The translations under genes were made by a program, and so were the position numbers. This document shows, one piece after another, positions 24,977-34,500 of a stretch of DNA of 46,370 nt. This DNA comes from an uncultured Brachyspira sp. (GTDB lineage Bacteria > Spirochaetota > Brachyspiria > Brachyspirales > Brachyspiraceae): NCBI GenBank assembly GCA_949300355.1, contig CASGDY010000002.1, positions 1 through 46,370 of the forward strand, read 5' to 3'. Each line of letters opens with the position of its first letter. Position 1 is the first letter of the stretch. The notes under the pieces were generated by a model, which had not been told where the DNA came from, made no database searches, and saw only the letters and a program-made list of their open reading frames with translations.

Positions 24977-25615
24977 TTATCTCCAATACTTTAATATTTC
25001 TTCTTTAAATTTTCTAGCTTCTTTAGCAGGATCTTCAGCATCTCTTATGCTTCTTCCTGTAATGAAAGTAAATACATTAATATCCTTGAAAAGCTTTAAA
25101 GTATCTATTTCAAGACCTCCTGTAACAGAAACTTTAAATCCCATTTCAGTTAATTTTTTAATCTTTTCTAAATCGCTGTCAGACCAAGTTTGTCCTGCTA
25201 AAAGAGCATCTCTGCTTTGATGGTATACAGCCTGAGTAATACCAGCCTCTTTCCAAGCCTTAGCATGATCGAAAGTCCAATCTCCATAAAGCTCAACTTG
25301 AAGTTCTTTAACCTCTTTCAAAGCAGCTTTCATAGTAGGTATAGTTGCAGAACATATAACAGTCATCCAATCAGCACCTGCATCAGCACACATTTTTGCA
25401 ACAGTACCGCCTGCATCTGCACATTTAGTATCAGCTAATATGATTTTATCAGGATATAAAGCTCTAAGACATCTTACGGCTTCCATTCCCTCAGCTAGAC
25501 AGAGAATAGTACCTGCTTCTATAACATCAACTTCATTTCCAACAGCCTTAGCAGATTTTAACGCTCCGCTTAAAGTAGTATTATCTAATGCAATTTGCAA
25601 TAAAGGTATAGCCAT
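24977..25615 (-). CDS. ulaD: 3-keto-L-gulonate-6-phosphate decarboxylase
   Basis: The protein has 212 residues (E. coli UlaD 216). It carries LLQIALDNTTL, VDVIEAGTILCLAEGMEAV, ILADTKCADAGG, WMTVICSATIPT, VYHQSRDALLAGQTW, VSVTGGLEID and FITGRSIRDAEDP, all characteristic of the KGPDC/HPS family. The EAGTILC, HQSRD and GRSIRDA segments point to the decarboxylase and not hexulose-phosphate synthase. It converts 3-keto-L-gulonate 6-phosphate to L-xylulose 5-phosphate and CO2. It follows ulaF by 29 bases. Confidence 0.93.
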   Translation of the reverse strand: MAIPLLQIALDNTTLSGALKSAKAVGNEVDVIEAGTILCLAEGMEAVRCLRALYPDKIILADTKCADAGGTVAKMCADAGADWMTVICSATIPTMKAALKEVKELQVELYGDWTFDHAKAWKEAGITQAVYHQSRDALLAGQTWSDSDLEKIKKLTEMGFKVSVTGGLEIDTLKLFKDINVFTFITGRSIRDAEDPAKEARKFKEEILKYWR

Positions 25616-25644
25616 TATTTTCTCCTTAAAAATTATTAATATTA

Positions 25645-26340
25645 TTAATTTTGTCCATAATAAGCATTTGCACCATGTTTTCTAAAATAATGCTTATTAA
25701 GTAAATACTGTTCTACAGACTTTATTTCAGGGTTTATTTGTATAGTTCGGTAGGCCATTTTAGCAAGCTCTTCCATAACAACAGCATTATGAACCGCTTC
25801 TTTGGCATCTTTACCCCAAGCAAAAGGACCATGAGAAGCTATTATAATACCAGGTATGTCCATAGGATTAATATTTCTTTTTTTAAGAGTTTCTATAATA
25901 ACAAGACCGGTATTTTTTTCATATTCCCCTTCTATTTCCTCTTTAGTCAAAGGTCTTGCACAAGGTATATCTCCGTAAAAATAATCGGCATGTGTTGTAC
26001 CTAAAGCAGGTATATCTTTTCTAGCCTGTGCCCAGCTTGTAGCATAGCTTGAATGAGTATGCACTATTCCGCCTATTTCAGGAAATGCTTTATATAATTC
26101 TATATGCGTAGCTGTATCAGAAGAAGGTTTATATTTTCCTTCTAATTTATTTCCTTCTAAATCTAAAACCACCATATCTTCTGCTTTCATCACATCATAA
26201 TCAACACCGCTAGGCTTAATAGCAAATTTTTTAGATTCTTTATCTAAACCGCTTACATTTCCCCAAGTATATATTACAAGTTCTTTTTTAACGAGTTCAA
26301 GATTCTCTTCAAATACTATTTTTTTTAATTCTTCAAGCAT
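25645..26340 (-). CDS. ulaF: L-ribulose-5-phosphate 4-epimerase
   Basis: The protein has 231 residues. It is a class II aldolase/adducin fold with [73 protein letters not shown] and [11 protein letters not shown], the AraD/UlaF/SgbE signature with its zinc histidines. It converts L-ribulose 5-phosphate to D-xylulose 5-phosphate, the exit to the pentose phosphate pathway. Its ribosome site lies in the last codons of ulaE and the spacing between the genes is three bases, so translation is probably coupled. AraD would be an equal name by sequence; the operon favours UlaF. Confidence 0.93.
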   Translation of the reverse strand: MLEELKKIVFEENLELVKKELVIYTWGNVSGLDKESKKFAIKPSGVDYDVMKAEDMVVLDLEGNKLEGKYKPSSDTATHIELYKAFPEIGGIVHTHSSYATSWAQARKDIPALGTTHADYFYGDIPCARPLTKEEIEGEYEKNTGLVIIETLKKRNINPMDIPGIIIASHGPFAWGKDAKEAVHNAVVMEELAKMAYRTIQINPEIKSVEQYLLNKHYFRKHGANAYYGQN

Positions 26341-26343
26341 AAT

Positions 26344-27201
26344 TTAATAAAATCCTCCCTCTTTCATCTTTTCTAATACCCATTTTTTTTCCTTCATTAC
26401 ATATTCTTTAGGATTATCTGATTTTTCAGACCACATCTCTATCATAAAAGTTCCATTATAATTAAGTTCTTTTAATAATTTGAAACATTTCACAAAATCA
26501 ACACATCCTTCTCCAAAAGGAACCTCTTTAAATTTACCTTCAAAACCTTCTCTAGGAGCTAAAGTATCTTTAATATGTATAGCAGTAATTTTATGAATTC
26601 CTTTTCTTATTTCATCTTCAACATCGTTTCCCCAAGCTGTTAAATTTCCTAAATCAGGATAAACTGTAAGCCAAGGACTATTGCAAATTTTGTCATATTC
26701 TAAAAACTTTGTGATAGAGTTTAAAAAAGGCGTATCCATAATTTCTATAGCAAGCATTACCTGATATTTAGCAGCCATTTCAAGTGATTTTTTTAATCCC
26801 TCTATAAATAATTGCTTTGTTTCTTCATCGCCTTTTTCATAATAAACATCATAACCGGCTAATTGTATTATTCTTATTCCTATATCGCTTGCAAATATAA
26901 TGGCTTTCTCCATAAGCTCCATAGCTTTCTTTCTAGTATCAGAATTTTTACTTCCCATAGGAAATCTTCTATGTCCGCTAAAGCACATAGTAGGTATTTT
27001 TATGCCAGTTTCAAATATAGATTTTACTAATGATTCCCTTTCATCTTTAGTCCAATCTAATCTGGCAAGTCTTTCATCTGTTTCATCTATTGATATTTCA
27101 ACAAAATCAAAACCTAATTCTTTAGCATCTAATAATTTCTGATGCCAAGAAGTATTTTTTTCCAAAGCTTTTTCATATATTCCAAATAAATTATTGATAA
27201 T
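26344..27201 (-). CDS. ulaE: L-xylulose-5-phosphate 3-epimerase, probably starting at ATT
   Basis: The protein carries FGIYEKALEKNTSWHQKLL, FDFVEISIDETDERLARLDW, FSGHRRFPMGS, IQLAGYDVYYE, LAIEIMDTPFLNS, VYPDLGNLTAWGNDVE and FMIEMWSE, matching UlaE/SgbU. It converts L-xylulose 5-phosphate to L-ribulose 5-phosphate. The start is odd. An ATG at 27261 has only a weak ribosome site and would add a hydrophobic leader not known in the family. A strong GGAGG (27211-27207) sits five bases before ATT (27201-27199) and eight before ATC. Starting there gives 285 residues, against 284 in E. coli. I annotate from ATT; ATC or the far ATG remain possible. Confidence 0.85.
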   Translation of the reverse strand: MINNLFGIYEKALEKNTSWHQKLLDAKELGFDFVEISIDETDERLARLDWTKDERESLVKSIFETGIKIPTMCFSGHRRFPMGSKNSDTRKKAMELMEKAIIFASDIGIRIIQLAGYDVYYEKGDEETKQLFIEGLKKSLEMAAKYQVMLAIEIMDTPFLNSITKFLEYDKICNSPWLTVYPDLGNLTAWGNDVEDEIRKGIHKITAIHIKDTLAPREGFEGKFKEVPFGEGCVDFVKCFKLLKELNYNGTFMIEMWSEKSDNPKEYVMKEKKWVLEKMKEGGFY

Positions 27202-27271
27202 ATCACCCTCCAGTATAATTAAAAAAATAGGGAAATAATTAATAAATAAATATTTCCCCATTCAAAAATTA

Positions 27272-27580
27272 TCACTTATTTTTCAAATCTTCTAAATATC
27301 CGGATTCATTAAGTTTTTGTTTGAATTCCGGTTCTGATAGAACATTCTTAATTCCAATAACTCTTACGCCTTTTTCAATTGACTCTTTAAACATATCAAT
27401 GAAGTTTAAAGGACAAAATACTAAATCATAATTAACAGCTGTACTCTTACCTTCAGATAAAGCACAATGGTGAACATTTGCTCCATTAATACCTAATGAT
27501 TTAAGCGCTTTTTCAGCGGTCATTTTCATCATTAGACTAGTACCAGATCCATTAGCACAAGCAACTAAAACTTTTAGCAT
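27272..27580 (-). CDS. ulaB: PTS ascorbate-specific EIIB
   Basis: The protein has 102 residues (E. coli UlaB 101). The phosphoryl-carrying cysteine is in the N-terminal loop VLVACANGSGTSLMM, followed by LSEGKSTAVNYDLVFCPLNF and VRVIGIKNVLS. It takes phosphate from EIIA (UlaC) and passes it to ascorbate as UlaA moves it across the membrane. It lies 27 bases after ulaA. Confidence 0.92.
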   Translation of the reverse strand: MLKVLVACANGSGTSLMMKMTAEKALKSLGINGANVHHCALSEGKSTAVNYDLVFCPLNFIDMFKESIEKGVRVIGIKNVLSEPEFKQKLNESGYLEDLKNK

Positions 27581-27607
27581 AATAATAATCTCCTTAAATT
27601 AAAATAT

Positions 27608-29083
27608 TTAAGCATTTGCTTTTTGTTGTTTTTCTTTTATTTTTTCTTTGTATGCTTCATAATCATCAGTGATTAAGAAATATGTATCTTTATTTCTCAT
27701 ATATTGTATCTGAGGTATAGCTATTAATATTAATATTATTACACCTACACCAGCATAACCTAAATATTTCATAATAACTGTAAATCCAGGCCATAATACC
27801 GCCCAGTCCCACATACCTAAATAACCGCCATAAGCAGCAAGACCTACCCAATAGGCTATAAAAGCAGAACCAAATACCTGACATAATCCGGAAATAAATG
27901 GAAGAATCATAGCAGCTTTAATACCGCCTCTATTATTTGCAAATACGGCTATAGTAGCATTATCAAAGAATACAGGAATAAATCCGGCTATTATTATAAC
28001 AGGACTCTTCATAAGTATCAATGTAATGATTGCAAGGAATTGTCCTGCAGCACCGAATAATAAACCTATAGTAACAGCATTTGGAGAACCGAAACCGAAA
28101 GTAGCAGCACAGTCAATACCAGGAACAGCACCAGGAAGAAGTCTTGTAGATATACCTTGGAAAGACTGAGTTAATTCAGTAACAAATGTTCTAACTCCTA
28201 ATTGAAGTATAGCCAAATATACAGCAAAATTCAATGCTGTAGTTAATGTATAGAAGAAGAAACTCTGACCTTCTTTCATAAAATTATTAGCTATTAGATA
28301 ATCTCTTCCTAAAGTTAATAATATTATGCCAAAGAATACTAACATTAATATAGAAGTAGATACCATGTTTTCATTGAATATTGATAAAAATCCAGGAAAT
28401 TTAATATCTTCTAATTTTTTACCTTCGCCTTTTCCTTTTAATTTTTCAGCTATAGTAGAAAATATTTTTAAAGCAAATATCTGCTGGTGAGCAACACAAA
28501 AACCGCCGCCTTCTGTTAAATCTTGAGTAATTTCTACTGTTAAGTTAGAACCTACAGCCCAATATAAACCAAGAAGTATACTCATCATTATAAGCATAGG
28601 AGTATCGCCTAATTCAGGAAAACAGAAAAATATTAGCCAGAAAGCTGTAGCAGCCTGCTGTATTTGCACGTTTCCTGTAGTAAATATAGAACGTATTTTT
28701 GTAACTTTTCTAAAGGCAACCAAAAGAATATTAAATATAAATGCTATAAGAAGCAGAAGCATTACCTGAGAGAAAGATTTACCTATATGTTCCATTGCAG
28801 CCTGAACAGCATTTTGTCCATAATAAGGGTCTATAACTGTTGCCTGCAAATTAAATTTATCTTTAAGTCCTACAAGTATAGGTCTGAAATTATTAACAAG
28901 TCCGCCGGAACCTACTGAAAGTATAAGATATCCAACAGTAGCTTTCAAAAAGCCTGCTAAACATTCATACCAAGGTTTTTTTAATAGTATATAACCTATT
29001 AATACTATAAAACCAATAAAATATGCAGGCTGCGTGAGAATATTTTGGGCAAAATATGTCCATATCTTTAATAAAATCTCCAT
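27608..29083 (-). CDS. ulaA: PTS ascorbate-specific EIIC
   Basis: The protein has 491 residues (E. coli 465), with about ten to eleven membrane segments. Typical stretches are FAQNILTQPAYFIGFIVLIGY, GFLKATVGYLILSVGSGGLV, GGGFCVAHQQIFALK, GISTRLLPGAVPGIDCAA and VFFDNATIAVFANNRGG. It is the membrane channel that imports L-ascorbate with phosphorylation. The C-terminal cytoplasmic tail (after IPQIQYMRNKDTY) is slightly longer than usual. In an intestinal anaerobe it would exploit dietary or host ascorbate. Confidence 0.93.
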   Translation of the reverse strand: MEILLKIWTYFAQNILTQPAYFIGFIVLIGYILLKKPWYECLAGFLKATVGYLILSVGSGGLVNNFRPILVGLKDKFNLQATVIDPYYGQNAVQAAMEHIGKSFSQVMLLLLIAFIFNILLVAFRKVTKIRSIFTTGNVQIQQAATAFWLIFFCFPELGDTPMLIMMSILLGLYWAVGSNLTVEITQDLTEGGGFCVAHQQIFALKIFSTIAEKLKGKGEGKKLEDIKFPGFLSIFNENMVSTSILMLVFFGIILLTLGRDYLIANNFMKEGQSFFFYTLTTALNFAVYLAILQLGVRTFVTELTQSFQGISTRLLPGAVPGIDCAATFGFGSPNAVTIGLLFGAAGQFLAIITLILMKSPVIIIAGFIPVFFDNATIAVFANNRGGIKAAMILPFISGLCQVFGSAFIAYWVGLAAYGGYLGMWDWAVLWPGFTVIMKYLGYAGVGVIILILIAIPQIQYMRNKDTYFLITDDYEAYKEKIKEKQQKANA

Positions 29084-29116
29084 TTATTTATATCCTTTAA
29101 TCTTATTAGCATGCCA

Positions 29117-30175
29117 TTATAACATAGAACGGAATGGAATATTTTGCTCATGTTCAAAGCAATCTTCAAAACCTCTAGGATGATGATACTGAACTAAATC
29201 TTTATCTCTAGGATAAACATATTTACCGCCTACTTCCCATATAAAAGGCTTAAATTGATATTGAAGTCTGTCTTTTTTCATTTTGTATAGAACTTCTATT
29301 TCTCTTGTATCAGCCATAAAGTTAGTCCATACATCATAGTGTATAGGTATAACAACTTTACATCTTAAAGCTTCAGCCATTCTAAGAACATCTATAGAAG
29401 TCATTTTATCTGCAATACCTACAGGATTTTCACCATAAGAACCTAAAGCAACATCAATATCAAAATCTTTACCATGTTTAGCAAAATAAATAGAATAGTG
29501 AGAATCTCCGCTATGATATATGTTTCCGCCAGGAGTTTTTATAACATAATTTACTGCTTTTGTATCCATTTCAGGAACAGTATTTCTTAAATCATCAGGA
29601 GGAGTAGTTACTAAACAAGTTCTATCAAAAGAATCTGTAGCTATTATTTCTACATCTTTGATTTTTACAGAATCACCTGGTTTAACAACTATACATCTGT
29701 CAGCAGGAACGCCCCATTCAATCCATTTTTCTACTGAATATTTAGGACCTATAAAAGGTATAGGTTCTTTAATATTCTTCATAACAGCAGCAGCTACATT
29801 AACATCTATATGATCATTATGATAATGAGTAGATAATATAGCATCTACTTTTTTTATTGCGAAAGGATCTATAACAAAAGGAGAAGCCCTAAGATTAGGC
29901 TGCAATTTTCTTACACCGGCCATATTTGCCATTTGGTGTCCTGCTACCATATTTTTTGTCTTTTTTGTTCTTTTTCCATTACCACACCATAAATCTATAC
30001 ATATATTAGCATCACCTGGTGTTTTTACCCAAATACCAACACATCCAAGCCACCACATAGCAAATGTATTTGGTTCTACAACTTCTTCTTCTATTTCCTC
30101 ATTAAGCCATGTTCCCCATTCAGGAAAACTGTCTAATATCCAGCCCTCTCTAGTAATTGAATCAATTTTGCTCAT
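29117..30175 (-). CDS. ulaG: L-ascorbate-6-phosphate lactonase
   Basis: The protein has 352 residues (E. coli UlaG 354) and starts behind AAGGAG. It is an MBL-fold hydrolase with [10 protein letters not shown] for the metal site, plus the UlaG-specific [35 protein letters not shown] and [12 protein letters not shown]. It opens the lactone of ascorbate 6-phosphate, giving 3-keto-L-gulonate 6-phosphate for UlaD. It lies between ulaC (24 bases) and ulaA (33 bases). Confidence 0.95.
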   Translation of the reverse strand: MSKIDSITREGWILDSFPEWGTWLNEEIEEEVVEPNTFAMWWLGCVGIWVKTPGDANICIDLWCGNGKRTKKTKNMVAGHQMANMAGVRKLQPNLRASPFVIDPFAIKKVDAILSTHYHNDHIDVNVAAAVMKNIKEPIPFIGPKYSVEKWIEWGVPADRCIVVKPGDSVKIKDVEIIATDSFDRTCLVTTPPDDLRNTVPEMDTKAVNYVIKTPGGNIYHSGDSHYSIYFAKHGKDFDIDVALGSYGENPVGIADKMTSIDVLRMAEALRCKVVIPIHYDVWTNFMADTREIEVLYKMKKDRLQYQFKPFIWEVGGKYVYPRDKDLVQYHHPRGFEDCFEHEQNIPFRSML

Positions 30176-30198
30176 ATTTTCTCCTTTTTTATTTTAAT

Positions 30199-30630
30199 TT
30201 ACAAAAACGATAAAATCTCATCTTCTGTAAGATCTTCTTTTATCATTTTTTCCAATTTCTCATCATCACCCAAAAATTCAGCAAGCTCAGCTATTGCATC
30301 CTGATGCCCATCTGCATTTTCTGCTGCTAATGTGAAAAATAAATATACTTTTCCCTCTGTTTGATAAAAGTCTATGCCATTTTTTATCTTTAAAAGACTC
30401 ATTCCCTTTTTTAAAACACCATCTTCAGGTCTTGAATGAGGCATTGCCACCCCATCTGTAAGAACTATATAAGGTCCATATTTATAAACATTATCTATTA
30501 TAGCTTGAACATATTTTTCTTCTATATTTTTATTATCAACTAATGATTTTGATCCTATTTTCAAAGCTTCTTCCCAATTTGAAACGCTTTCTACAATTTT
30601 TATATTGCCTTTTAAAAACTCTTTTAGCAT
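30199..30630 (-). CDS. ulaC: PTS ascorbate-specific EIIA, copy 1
   Basis: The protein has 143 residues and is a PTS_EIIA_2 (mannitol/fructose-type) domain. The phosphorylated His is in VAMPHSRPEDGV (His 65), followed by LFFTLAAENADGHQDAI. It starts behind GGAG and is read from its own consensus promoter at 30660-30688. A second, closely related EIIA lies upstream at 30883. UlaC accepts phosphate from HPr and passes it to UlaB. Confidence 0.92.
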   Translation of the reverse strand: MLKEFLKGNIKIVESVSNWEEALKIGSKSLVDNKNIEEKYVQAIIDNVYKYGPYIVLTDGVAMPHSRPEDGVLKKGMSLLKIKNGIDFYQTEGKVYLFFTLAAENADGHQDAIAELAEFLGDDEKLEKMIKEDLTEDEILSFL

Positions 30631-30659
30631 AAAAACTCCAAATTTTATCTATTGTTATA

Positions 30660-30688
30660 AGTATAATAATTTTTTTAGTTTTTGTCAA
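30660..30688 (-). promoter_or_regulatory. Consensus promoter of ulaC copy 1 and the ula operon
   Basis: On the minus strand TTGACA (30688-30683) is followed after exactly 17 bases by TATACT (30665-30660), about 30 bases before the ulaC start. Together with 30689-30882 it fills a 252-base gap in which I see no gene. A match this good would be strong unless repressed, so a repressor (UlaR-like, not in the window) is expected. Confidence 0.75.
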
Positions 30689-30882
30689 TTGCATTATACT
30701 AACTTATGAGTTTTAATATCTATTAGAATTCTATTCGATATAGAAATAATTATTTATAAATATTGTATGTTTTAAAATATTTGAATAAATTTATAATATA
30801 ATAATAGACCCTAACAAAAAATATTTATTAATTTATAATAAGAGATTATAAAGAATGAAAAGTATATACGAAAATTACGATA

Positions 30883-31317
30883 TTACTGTAGAATAATATC
30901 ATATATTTCTAAATCAGTTAAATCATCGTACATTATTCTTTTGATTTTTTCGCTTTCATTCAATAAATCAGCAATTTCTTCCATTAATTCCTGATGATTA
31001 TCATTATTTTCTGCAGCTAAAGTAAATAGTAAAAATATTTTATTTTTTTCGTCAAAATCTACTCCATTTTTAATTTTCAAAAGAGTAATGCCGTTTTTTA
31101 TAACTCCATCTTCAGGTCTGGCATGAGACATAGCCATTCCGTCCCCAAGAACAATATAAGGTCCGCTTTCTTTAATATTTTTTATAATATTATCAACATA
31201 TCTAGGTTCTATGCATTTATTCTCAATAAGAAGCTCAGCTCCTTTTTTTATAGCATCTTCCCAATTATCAATACTATCAACTATATCTATTTTGTTTCTT
31301 ATAAGTTCTTTTAGCAT
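30883..31317 (-). CDS. ulaC: PTS EIIA of the ascorbate type, copy 2
   Basis: The protein has 144 residues and is clearly a paralogue of the EIIA at 30199, with collinear sequence throughout: NWEDAIKKGAELL, SGPYIVLGDG, MAMSHARPEDGV (His 65), LLKIKNGVDFD and LFTLAAENNDNHQE. The active-site His and its Arg/Pro/Glu/Asp surroundings are intact, so it should still be phosphorylated. It starts behind GGAGG and has its own consensus promoter. It is the first gene of the minus-strand cluster, 252 bases upstream of copy 1. It may be an expression-tuned second EIIA, or may signal to a regulator. Confidence 0.88.
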   Translation of the reverse strand: MLKELIRNKIDIVDSIDNWEDAIKKGAELLIENKCIEPRYVDNIIKNIKESGPYIVLGDGMAMSHARPEDGVIKNGITLLKIKNGVDFDEKNKIFLLFTLAAENNDNHQELMEEIADLLNESEKIKRIMYDDLTDLEIYDIILQ

Positions 31318-31357
31318 TAAAAAACCTCCGCATAATAAACTTTTATTTAATTATAAT

Positions 31358-31386
31358 ATTATACTTTTATTTTTATTATTTGTCAA
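31358..31386 (-). promoter_or_regulatory. Consensus promoter of the second EIIA gene
   Basis: TTGACA (31386-31381) is followed after exactly 17 bases by TATAAT (31363-31358) on the minus strand, about 40 bases before the start codon. The -35 box and 17-base spacing are the same as at 30660-30688. Six-base arms GCATAA and TTATGC lie just upstream, at about 31403-31433, a possible but unproven operator. Confidence 0.75.
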
Positions 31387-31547
31387 TTCCTATTTTTATG
31401 TGCATAAAAGTTTCAAAATAATAAAGTTATGCTGTATTTTAATATATAAAAACAGAAATTACGATAATTAGTAATTAAAATATAACGATTTTTATATAAA
31501 TAGGTTATATTATATAATGAAAACTATATTCACAAATTGGAATTTAA

Positions 31548-34500
31548 TTGAGACAAAAAAATAGATATTCTAGATTTAGAATGTATGTGGCCACAACTTT
31601 GTTGGCTTTTATGATACCTGCTTTATTTAGTATTTCTATGGTAATATCTAATAAACAAAAATATTTAGATAATGTTATAGAGTATATAAATAAAGTAAGT
31701 CCTATAAATATATACATATCTGATATAAGCATATCCTATAAATTAGAATTAGTATTAGATAATGTAAAGCTATATTCTAAAAATAATCCTAAAGCTTTTT
31801 TTGAAATGGATAAAGCTAGTTTAGGATTTAATATATTTAGAATATTTATAAAAAAGGACCCTTTATATCTTTTAAGCGATGTAAATATTAATAATGCTGA
31901 TTTTTATCCTAATTTATTAGATACTTCCATATTTAAAAGTGATGATACTAATAAAAATTCTTATACTGATTCAAGGGATATCATCAATAATATTACAACT
32001 ATATTTCAAGAAAAGAATATAAATATAAAAAACTTTTCTGCTAAAATGGTAGATAACAATAACACTACAGAAGTATCCATTACAGATTTAAAAGGTAATT
32101 TCAGAGACTACGGATATTTTCTTTCATATGATTTAAATTTACCTGACAACACAATAGTTAATTTTAATCTGGAAAGCTCAACCAATTTATCTAATATTAA
32201 ATCAGAAATATCTGGAAGAGATGATAGAAATGATTTATTTAAATATGACTTATTTATTACAAACACATTCTATGATATATTTATTGGATTACAAAATAAG
32301 AATAAGTATGATTTCATAAATTTTACTTATAATTATGATGATGAAGATATATTATTTTCTATTACAAACATTAAACTTACAAAAGATACCGTATACAAAT
32401 TCATGAATATAGCTTTAGACACGCCTATTGTTCGTAAATTTGCAAAATTAGATAATAAAACTATAAGCAGTGTAAGCAATTATATAAATACATTTAGAAA
32501 TGCTGAAATTAATTCTTACGGATATTACTCATTTAAAGAAAGAAAAAAATCACATATAAATTTCGATTTAAATGTAAGAGATAAATTATTTAATGTAGCA
32601 GTAGATGCAGAACTCACTAATAATAAAATAATACTTTCAAATGCCTATGCTAGTCTTTTAGAGGGAAGCATTATAGCAAGCGGTATAGTTGATTTAGATA
32701 ATCCTATATCAAGCATACTTTCTTTAAATGTAAATAATATAAAGGCAGGAGCTAATTATTTATCAACAAGAGCATATTTAAAGCCGGTTATTAACTCTGA
32801 TAATGATGAAATAAAATCGAGATTTACTATAGCATCATTAAGCTATGCTAATTCTATGCCTAATCCTATGACATTTGAATTTTTATATAAAAAACCTGAA
32901 AAAGAAATATCTATCAGATTGGTGCCAAATGAATATTATCAGCCTTTATATGCTAGTTACTCTTTAGATAACAGCAATCCTATAATAGCTTCTGCAAAAG
33001 GTGTAATACCTCAGGATATATTTGTAGTATTATTAGGACAGAATATAATAGATAACTTATCTTCCTTAAATGTAGAGTATACTATGAGCAATGCTATGTA
33101 CACAGGAGGAAAAGGCAATGTACAGGTATTAAAAGCATCTTCTAAAAAAATATATACAGAAGAATATTTAATAAGAGTTGGAGCATCTATTTACAATAAT
33201 ATTATAGATATTAATGATATTTATTACAGACTTTCTGAAGACGGCGGAATAAATGCCAATGCTAAAATAGAGTATGATAAGAACTTTAATGTAAAAATAA
33301 ACGGAGGTATTAACACTCCTGCCGGAAATTACGGATTAAGCGGATTCAGTACAACATCTACAAATGGAAGTAAAATAGTATATGCCTCTACAGATAAATC
33401 AGAAATAATAGCAAGCGGAATAATAACCACAAACGGAATATTAGATTTAAATATAAAAACCCCTAAAACTTTAAAAATAAAGGATATAGATATAAATGTA
33501 GATGTAGATATAAATAATCATCAACAACAGCCTTTATATATATACGGAAATGTAAAAGCTAATAAAAATCTTGCCCCAATATTTGCTTTAAATACTCAAT
33601 TTGAATTATCCAATCAAAGTGTAATGTTTACAAATATTATTTTAACTTATGGAGAAAATAGAATAACAGGGGACGGTATATTAAACTCTACAGACGGCAT
33701 AATAAAATTTGCTGTTTTATTAAAAGATTTAGAAAATAACGGAATATTTGCAGTAGATACATCTATAAATAAAAATAACATATACGGCACAATAACTGTT
33801 AATCAGCTTCCTTTTGATGTAAGCGGCCAGGCTTATGGAGTATTAACAGCAAATGCAACTATAATAGGATTAATGAATAATCCTGTAATTTACCTTGAAA
33901 AATTTGATATAAAAGATTTTCAAATACCTGGAATACAGTTTGATGTTTCTTTAAATGGATATTATAGAGCAAATGAACTTGAAATAAAAGATGTATTAAT
34001 AACTAAAACAGGAGATTTCGGAACTCTTACAGCAAAACCCTTTGCAAAAAAACAGCAGATAAAAATTCCTTATGCTTATTTTTCAAAAGAACTTCAAAAT
34101 ATGAGCATAGAAGTTAATAATATGAATTTTATGAGTTCATTCTCAGGAAATATAAATTACAATATGAGAAAACTTCCTGATGGTAAAGAAGAATACAGAC
34201 TTCAAACAGGCCCTATTACTGTAAATAAAAGAAAACTTCCTGAATTCGGAACTACAATCATTAAAGATAAAAATGATATATTACTTACAAATACTAAAAA
34301 TCATGGTATAAAAGGTTCTATAGTAGGAGAAGGCGGAAATACAAAAACTGATTTAGTTTATATGTATAATAATGATGACATGTTAAATATAAATGGTGTT
34401 ATCAAAAATACAAGAAGAGATCAGGTAGACTTACTAGTTACATCGGATATAATAAATGTTGAAGTTTTTGAAATATTCAATATCTTATTCACAGAGATAA

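Noticed and set aside
27202..27261. Upstream ATG as the ulaE start, giving a hydrophobic leader
   Set aside because: The ribosome site is weak, the leader is not expected for this cytosolic enzyme, and GGAGG sits inside the leader at the right place for a later start. Kept as an alternative.
31403..31433. GCATAA...TTATGC inverted arms as a defined repressor site
   Set aside because: Six-base AT-rich arms nineteen bases apart are expected by chance in this genome; mentioned only as a possibility with the promoter.
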